Source: Cydia pomonella (Eukaryota; Arthropoda; Insecta; Lepidoptera; Tortricidae). From it: 64,000 nucleotides of DNA. The position numbers and the translations under genes were made by a program. Of this stretch, positions 53,601 to 62,600 are shown one piece after another; the first letter of the stretch is position 1, and the number at the start of each line of letters is the position of its first letter. The notes below the pieces were generated by a model, which was given only the letters and a program-made list of their open reading frames with translations, had not been told where the DNA came from and made no database searches. The DNA is taken from positions 1,151,001 to 1,215,000 of the forward strand of contig NC_084725.1 of the NCBI RefSeq assembly GCF_033807575.1. Direction: 5' to 3'.

Positions 53601-56600
53601 GAAGAGACCCTACTGAACGTGATGCGATCAGTGACACGCAACGGGCGCTCCATCCTCCTGACGGCCGTCCTGGCGCTGGTGCTGGTCTACATGTTCTCCA
53701 TCGTCGGCTACATGTTCTTCCGCGACCACTTCCTGCTCAACGTCGACCGGCTGGACGGTTCGTACCCTGCACGCTATCATCGGTGACACGCAACCGCTGC
53801 ATCCTCCTGACGGCCGTCCTGGCGCTGGTGCTGGTCTACATGTTCTCCATCGTCGGCTACATGTTCTTCCGCGACCACTTCCTGCTCAACGTCGACCGGC
53901 TGGACGGTTCGTACCCTGCACGTTATCATCGGTGACACGCAACCGCTGCATCCTCCTGACGGCCGTCCTGGCGCTGGTGCTGGTCTACATGTTCTCCATC
54001 GTCGGCTACATGTTCTTCCGCGACCACTTCCTGCTCAACGTCGACCGGCTGGACGGTTCGTACCCTGCACGTTATCATCGGTGACACGCAACCGCTGCAT
54101 CCTCCTGACGGCCGTCCTGGCGCTGGTGCTGGTCTACATGTTCTCCATCGTCGGCTACATGTTCTTCCGCGACCACTTCCTGCTCAACGTCGACCGGCTG
54201 GACGGTTCGTACCCTGCACGTTATCATCGGTGACACGCAACCGCTGCATCCTCCTGACGACCGTCCTGGCGCTGGTGCTGGTCTACATGTTCTCCATCGT
54301 CGGCTACATGTTCTTCCGCGACCACTTCCTGCTCAACGTCGACCGGCTGGACGGTTCGTACCCTGCACGCTATCATCGGTGACACGCAACCGCTGCATCC
54401 TCCTGACGGCCGTCCTGGCGCTGGTGCTGGTCTACATGTTCTCCATCGTCGGCTACATGTTCTTCCGCGACCACTTCCTGCTCAACGTCGACCGGCTGGA
54501 CGGTTCGTACCCTGCACGTTATCATCGGTGACACGCAACCGCTGCATCCTCCTGACGGCCGTCCTGGCGCTGGTGCTGGTCTACATGTTCTCCATCGTCG
54601 GCTACATGTTCTTCCGCGACCACTTCCTGCTCAACGTCGACCGGCTGGACGGTTCGTACCCTGCACGTTATCATCGGTGACACGCAACCGCTGCATCCTC
54701 CTGACGGCCGTCCTGGCGCTGGTGCTGGTCTACATGTTCTCCATCGTCGGCTACATGTTCTTCCGCGACCACTTCCTGCTCAACGTCGACCGGCTGGACG
54801 GTTCGTACCCTGCACGTTATCATCGGTGACACGCAACCGCTGCATCCTCCTGACGACCGTCCTGGCGCTGGTGCTGGTCTACATGTTCTCCATCGTCGGC
54901 TACATGTTCTTCCGCGACCACTTCCTGCTCAACGTCGACCGGCTGGACGGTTCGTACCCTGCACGTTATCATCGGTGACACGCAACCGCTGCATCCTCCT
55001 GACGGCCGTCCTGGCGCTGGTGCTGGTCTACATGTTCTCCATCGTCGGCTACATGTTCTTCCGCGACCACTTCCTGCTCAACGTCGACCGGTTGGACGGT
55101 ACGTACCCTGCACGTTATCATCGGTGACACGCAACCGCTGCATCCTCCTGACGGCCGTCCTGGCGCTGGTGCTGGTCTACATGTTCTCCATCGTCGGCTA
55201 CATGTTCTTCCGCGACCACTTCCTGCTCAACGTCGACCGGCTGGACGGTTCGTACCCTGCACGTTATCATCGGTGACACGCAACCGCTGCATCCTCCTGA
55301 CGGCTGTCCTGGTGCTGGTGCTGGTCTACATGTTCTTCCGCGACCTCTTCCTGCTCAACGTCGACCGGCTGGACGGTACGTAAGACCAGTGCTCGGCAAA
55401 CCGTGACTCGCGAGTGCCCCTTTTAGGAATTACGATTCCAGCTAACAAAGCAACTAAACAACATAGGTGTTTTAAGATTCCGAAAACTGGTTATTAGCCA
55501 GGTCCACACAGAGCGAGCATACGCGCGAGGCAATTTCCTCACGCACAAACGAGCCAGTGTATACGTGCCTCAGCCGAGGCGACGCGCGCGTTTTCAAGGA
55601 GCGTGAGGACCCGCCTATTTCTTTTGCGGTTGACTCTTCTTCTCATACGTTTGCTGATCCCTGCGTTAGACTGATCTAAAACGTTACTAATAACGGGGCA
55701 GTCCCAGAGTGACTTCAAAAGGTTTTAAAAGAACCTTGTGAGTTTAAGAAATCGCTTACAACATCTGAAGACTGTCCCAATCGAGATAGTAAGTGCTGTT
55801 TTTTTTAACATTTATTTTATCATCTAAAAGAAATTGTACAAATAAAATATATCTGTTTAAACCCTATTTTCGTTCTCAGGTTTATCTCAATACTGAATAA
55901 AACCTCCCAACATACTATTGACTCAATTGTCTGACAGTTCTCTAGTGTAGAATATTATGCTGAGTATATTGGCACTCAGAATTTTCATCTTATTCATCTA
56001 GTCTAGTAAACTCTATCGTCTTTTTTTTAAATGATGATAATATCCACATATATTTCAGACGACGACGACCCCCGCTACGACATGGACAAGTGCTCCGACG
56101 ACGCCGCCAGCAAGTACCTGCACGACGGCACCCCGCAGTGCTCCCGCGGACGGTTCGTGTCCGTCGGCGGCGACATACGCGAGCGCTCCTGTGACTCGCT
56201 CATCATGTGCATAGTGAGCACGCTCAACCAGGTACGTTGTGCTGGGCAGGGTCGCCATGTGACGGATGTTCCGTGTCCGTCGGCGGCGACATACGCGAGC
56301 GCTCCTGTGACATCATATGCATAGTGAGCACGCTCAACCAGGTACAGGTACGTTGATGTAGGCAGGGTCGCCATGTGACGGATGTTCCGTGTCCGTCGGC
56401 GGCGACATACGCGAGCGCTCCTGTGACATCATATGCATAGTGAGCACGCTCAACCAGGTACAGGTACGTTGATGTAGGCAGGGTCGCCATGTGACGGATG
56501 TTTCGTGTCCGTCGGCGGCGACATACGCGAGCGCTCCTGTGACATCATATGCATAGTGAGCACGCTCAACCAGGTACAGGTACGTTGATGTAGGCAGGGT

Positions 56601-59600
56601 CGCCATGTGACGGATGTTTCGTGTCCGTCGGCGGCGACATACGCGAGCGCTCCTGTGACATCATATGCATAGTGAGCACGCTCAACCAGGTACAGGTACG
56701 TTGATGTAGGCAGGGTCGCCATGTGACGGATGTTTCGTGTCCGTCGGCGGCGACATACGCGAGCGCTCCTGTGACATCATATGCATAGTGAGCACGCTCA
56801 ACCAGGTACAGGTACGTTGATGTAGGCAGGGTCGCCATGTGACGGATGTTTCGTGTCCGTCGGCGGCGACATACGCGAGCGCTCCTGTGACATCATATGC
56901 ATAGTGAGCACGCTCAACCAGGTACAGGTACGTTGATGTAGGCAGGGTCGCCATGTGACGGATGTTTCGTGTCCGTCGGTGGCGACATACGTGAGCGCTC
57001 CTGTGACATCATATGCATAGTGAGCACGCTCAACCAGGTACAGGTACGTTGATGTAGGCAGGGTCGCCATGTGACGGATGTTTCGTGTCCGTCGGCGGCG
57101 ACATACGCGAGCGCTCCTGTGACATCATATGCATAGTGAGCACGCTCAACCAGGTACAGGTACGTTGATGTAGGCAGGGTCGCCATGTGACGGATGTTTC
57201 GTGTCCGTCGGCGGCGACATACGCGAGCGCTCCTGTGACATCATATGCATAGTGAGCACGCTCAACCAGGTACAGGTACGTTGATGTAGGCAGGGTCGCC
57301 ATGTGACGGATGTTTCGTGTCCGTCGGCGGCGACATACGCGAGCGCTCCTGTGACATCATATGCATAGTGAGCACGCTCAACCAGGTACAGGTACGTTGA
57401 TGTAGGCAGGGTCGCCATGTGACGGATGTTTCGTGTCCGTCGGCGGCGACATACGCGAGCGCTCCTGTGACATCATATGCATAGTGAGCACGCTCAACCA
57501 GGTACAGGTACGTTGATGTAGGCAGGGTCGCCATGTGACGGATGTTTCGTGTCCGTCGGCGGCGACATACGCGAGCGCTCCTGTGACATCATATGCATAG
57601 TGAGCACGCTCAACCAGGTACAGGTACGTTGATGTAGGCAGGGTCGCCATGTGACGGATGTTTCGTGTCCGTCGGCGGCGACATACGCGAGCGCTCCTGT
57701 GACATCATATGCATAGTGAGCACGCTCAACCAGGTACAGGTACGTTGATGTAGGTAGGGTCGCCATGTGACGGATGTTTCGTGTCCGTCGGCGGCGACAT
57801 ACGCGAGCGCTCCTGTGACATCATATGCATAGTGAGCACGCTCAACCAGGTACAGGTACGTTGATGTAGGCAGGGTCGCCATGTGACGGATGTTTCGTGT
57901 CCGTCGGCGGCGACATACGCGAGCGCTCCTGTGACATTATATGCATAGTGAGCACGCTCAACCAGGTACAGGTACGTTGATGTAGGCAGGGTCGCCATGT
58001 GACGGATGTTTCGTGTCCGTCGGCGGCGACATACGCGAGCGCTCCTGTGACATCATATGCATAGTGAGCACGCTCAACCAGGTACAGGTACGTTGATGTA
58101 GGCAGGGTCGCCATGTGACGGATGTTTCGTGTCCGTCGGTGGCGACATACGTGAGCGCTCCTGCGACTCGCTCATCATGTGCGTATTTACTCGAAATTAC
58201 TTCAAATTGCTTGATATATTTCTACTATTAATAATTCTTCAGTCAAATTATTTGAAATGTTTTAAAAAGTTAAAGCACAGTAAATAATTGTGTGTTGGAT
58301 TTCAGGGGCTGCGTAACGGCGGCGGCATCGGCGACGTGCTCCGAGCGCCCGCTAGCTGGGTACGTACACACACGAAAATCATTCTCACATAGCGGAACAA
58401 AAGTTGTCTCCACCGGCAATTGAAGATAGTGGAGCGTAATTCTGGTTGTGACTTATCCTGACTATGAGATTATCTAGAATAATCGACAATTGGCCATGAC
58501 TATGACAATATACCATCGCGATATATCTTAAATAGGCTTCAAATAACGGTACAGAAGCTTTTACATTTGCAGTACCATTTGAGAAGAATTACATAAAGGA
58601 CAAACGAAAGTAAGTATAAAAAAAATCATAGGAGTAATTTTTACATTATTTTATACGAATTACTGACATAATTTCAGTTGTAATATGGCAATTAGCCACT
58701 AACTACACCCCGCTATCGGAGGTGCAAAATGGTAGCTGTCAAGTTCTTAGGGATAGGTAAAAATATTTATGATATCGATATCGATACTTGATTTTTCTGT
58801 ACAATTAGTTTTTTTTTTATGTATAAGTACCATTTATTTGACTACAATTTAACATGTTTTTTGACGTGATAACGTCTTATAAATTGATGAACACCGGTAG
58901 CAAGCACGAAAAAGTATCACGTTGTGGACAGATCTCCATGGTAACTTCTTCCAAACCAAATAATGATAATTCAGTGATAATAATTCAATTCAATTAATAA
59001 ACAAAAGTATGCAATTTTTCATCCATTTGTTTTTATGACGTTATCACGCAAAATTATCTTCCGTAAACCGACTTTACAGACAACCATGTTTAAGGAAAAA
59101 ATGAGTTTCAGCCGATATAACAAAACACGTGGTCATTATTTTTTGGGATCCATGATAATAACTGATATTAGAAATATAAACCGTTATTAGTACAACAAAA
59201 ACGCTATTGTTGCTATTTTACTTTTCTTATGTTTCAAGTTGCAGGGCAGTGCATGAACGCTCTTGAGATAAACCTTTTCAATAGAGGTTAATACTGGCCA
59301 CTTACATTATATATTATTTACGTCAATAGATAGTCAATGTCATCTTACAACAATATCTTCGATTATTCAGCTGTGTTTACAAGCATATTTCATTCGTATA
59401 AACTATTGTAAATAATAGAAAATGGAGTCGCTTCTTGCAGAACACACTGAACTCCAAAAAACTAAAGTAAAAAAATTACTGTACAATCTACAGTGTACAC
59501 ATTATTTCCAGATGTTGGAAACTTATTTCGAACCAGATAATATAACGTGGCAAGTTGACAGTGACGTAAACTTATATCACACGGATCACACCCAAAGAGT

Positions 59601-62600
59601 CGGACCTAGTTTTCTCAAATCATTGGAAATTGTGACTTACACTGTCTATATAAAGAAAGGTTCATGGCAGTCATTTTCTAGGTTTTCGAGACCTTGAAAA
59701 CACCCCTTTCTGTATCCACAGGAGCCCCTGTTCGTGGCGCGGGTGGTGTACGACCTGCTGTTCTTCTTCGTGGTGATCATCATCGTGCTCAACCTCATCT
59801 TCGGCGTCATCATCGACACCTTCGCCGACCTGCGTAGCGAGAAGCAGCAGAAGGAGCTCATACTGAAGAACCATTGTTTTATTTGCGGTGAGTTTACAAG
59901 GAAATAATAGACGTTGCCGGATTTCGCTCGACATGTCGGGTTACATTGCGCGCGTTACGATGTCGCCCGACATGTCGAGCTAAGTAGGGCAACGTCGCTG
60001 GCGACATGTGTCGTGGAACAATTATGCCTAGTCTATCCGTGGCTATCGGTGTAAAACCCTTGCTTCATTTTTTCTTTTATCGACGAACGTTGGAATTGCT
60101 TTCTAATTTGTATCACAGTTAACGTTTTGTCTTGCCAAAAAGTGTTAAACGGAAAAGAGACAGCGAAAAAGCTGATATTTTCGTTCTTGATTTCAGTTAC
60201 TTTTGGCTAGAGGCGATTTAGGAAGCAGTATCTAGTTTTACTGCTGTTACAGATATGAGGAGCTGAAGTTATTGACCTTGAATTAATTTTATCCCAGTTA
60301 GTTTTATATTTTTTTACTTAACAATTCAATTAGACTAGTGGACAACAACCTGGTTCGATTTTAAGAAATTTTTCGCTAGTAAAAGATTGTATAAAACCAT
60401 AGTGAACATAGTTTATTCTTCAAAGAAAATGAATTTCACGTCCACAACGTGATTTGCCTTGAATCCGGGGCTTTATTTTCCATGTTTGTGACAGGACTGA
60501 ACAGATCAGCATTCGACAACAAAACGGTCTCGTTCGAGGAACACATAAAAAGCGAACACAACATGTGGCACTACCTTTACTTCATGGTGCTCGTGCGGGT
60601 CAAGGACCCCACGGAGTACACCGGCCCCGAGAGCTACGTGCACTCCATGATTAAGGTAACGTTTATACGAACAGTTTAATATGTTTTTCTCAAACTTGCA
60701 ATGAAATGTTCACATGACTTACTTCAAATTAGGTCCGGAAATACTACATATCAAGTGCGATGAGTGAAGATGATATGTAAAGGAATTCCATACAGCCTTA
60801 CACACCTAGGCCTGTAAGGCAACCTTCTTTTGTTTTTTAACGTCAAATAATTTTGGACCTGGTATGTCCTTAAACTACGTCCACAAGAGAGGTATGGGCA
60901 TTGTGAATGTCATCTCGCTCTGTGTGGTAGGGCACAGCCAGTGGATGTCATTCCAGATCTAGAGCAGAGCCCAACTGGGGGAGTACCTCCACCTTACAGA
61001 AAACCGCAGCCAAATAACACTAGACCCTACTCATAGTGTTGTGTTCCTGCCGGTGAGTAAGGTTGCCAGAGCTCAACGAGGGTGGGAGGGGGTTAGGGTC
61101 GGCAACGCGCATGTAACTCCTCTGGAGTTGCAGGCGTACATAGGCTACGGATACTGCTTACCATCAGGCAGGCTGTATGCTTGTTTGCCACCGACGTAGT
61201 ATAAAAAAAAAATGGCACGTCTTGGCATTCAACTCTAAAAAACCTATAAGCAAAATTCTGCCAGTATGCTTTTTTTAATTTTTTTGTGTTTTTTTTTTTC
61301 TTTTTTGTGTTTGTTTCAGGGCTTCAAAGGGGAATAAAAATTTTATTATTTTTGCGCTACGACGCACGGTTTAGGAGATACAGCCCCAAAAAGTTTTATT
61401 TTTTTCAGTCATGCAGAAATCTTTATAGGGCTGTATCTCCTAAACCGTGCATCTTAGCGTAAAAATAATCAAATTTTCGTTCCCCTTTCAGTAACAACAA
61501 AAAACACAAAAAAAGAAAAAAAAAAAAAGAAAGAAAAAAGCGTAATGATGGCGTGCGTGGTAGCGCCAAAATAATTACATTTTTGTTCCCCTTCAATACC
61601 CCACGCACTGAATAACCTATCACATTAGGACATGAAACAATCATCATCATCATTATCATCCTATTTTTTTTTTAATTATTTCATTGCAAGTTTGAGAAAA
61701 GCACTATACAAATCTCGACGGGAAACGGGGTTGCCGGCCGCGTCTCCCTTACTGACCTCGCTACGCTCGGCCGTCTATATCTACTTGGCCTACAACCCTT
61801 CGTTTCCCGTCCTCTATAGTAATGTACTATATCTACACACATATCATAAACCCTCTTATGATGCATTCAAAATCCGTTAATAATGGCCAACATTACGATA
61901 AACTGTTTTGTTACAACAAATTTCTTATCTTTAACAACGTCATTAACAACATCATCGACGCCCCTGAGTTATTAAAATCTGTTTCATTTAGAGTACCCCG
62001 TCGTTGTGAGCGAGCATGTAGAAAGAAGAACCTCTTTTATATTCCTCGTAGTCGAACCGCATATGCGAGAAACGGTTTCATTAGAAGAGCATGCAGGATG
62101 TATGATGATAAGTTTCAAAATGTAGATATTTTCAGTGAAAAGTTCGGTAGTTTCAAACAACTTACATTGAAATGTATTAATGGACTTAAATTAGATAGTT
62201 AACTTTAATTACAATTATTGTTTGTTATTAGTGTTATTGCAATGTACTTCATCTTTGCTTTTATTTTTGTTAGGATGTACGAGCATTATTTGTAACTTCA
62301 ATTTGGCAACTTAGAATTTCAGGTTTAGTTTAGTAATTATATATATTTAGGTTATATGGTTTTCATACTATATTTAAGGAAACTGTAGGTCTATAAGTCT
62401 ATTACCCTATATTGTAAAAATTTATCAATATAAGAGACTGTTTGTTTCTAAATAAAGAAAAAAAAAAAAAAATTATCTGTGAAAATGTTGTAATTGCTTC
62501 ATTACTACATCAAAATTTATTTTGTAATGACATTCAAATTTCGAACATCACTGAAAAAAAGCAATTCGATTCGACCTCTATTATAATATCAGTCTAGATG

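Noticed and set aside
53495..53935. 146-codon + strand frame across the e32 array
   Set aside because: It starts in the intron and reads the exon in the wrong frame before entering a copy; the spliced Itpr frame explains the region.
56055..58114. A ladder of 90-codon minus-strand frames repeating every 116 bp
   Set aside because: They are shadows of the e33 array and overlap each other out of frame; no real protein.
59422..59697. 91-codon open frame in the e34-e35 intron
   Set aside because: No recognisable domain, no codon bias like the exons, no splice support; a chance frame or remnant of a repeat.
61822..62202. 126-codon open frame that could be a small host gene
   Set aside because: Its sequence resembles the end of Jockey-type LINE polyproteins and is followed by a poly(A) tail.
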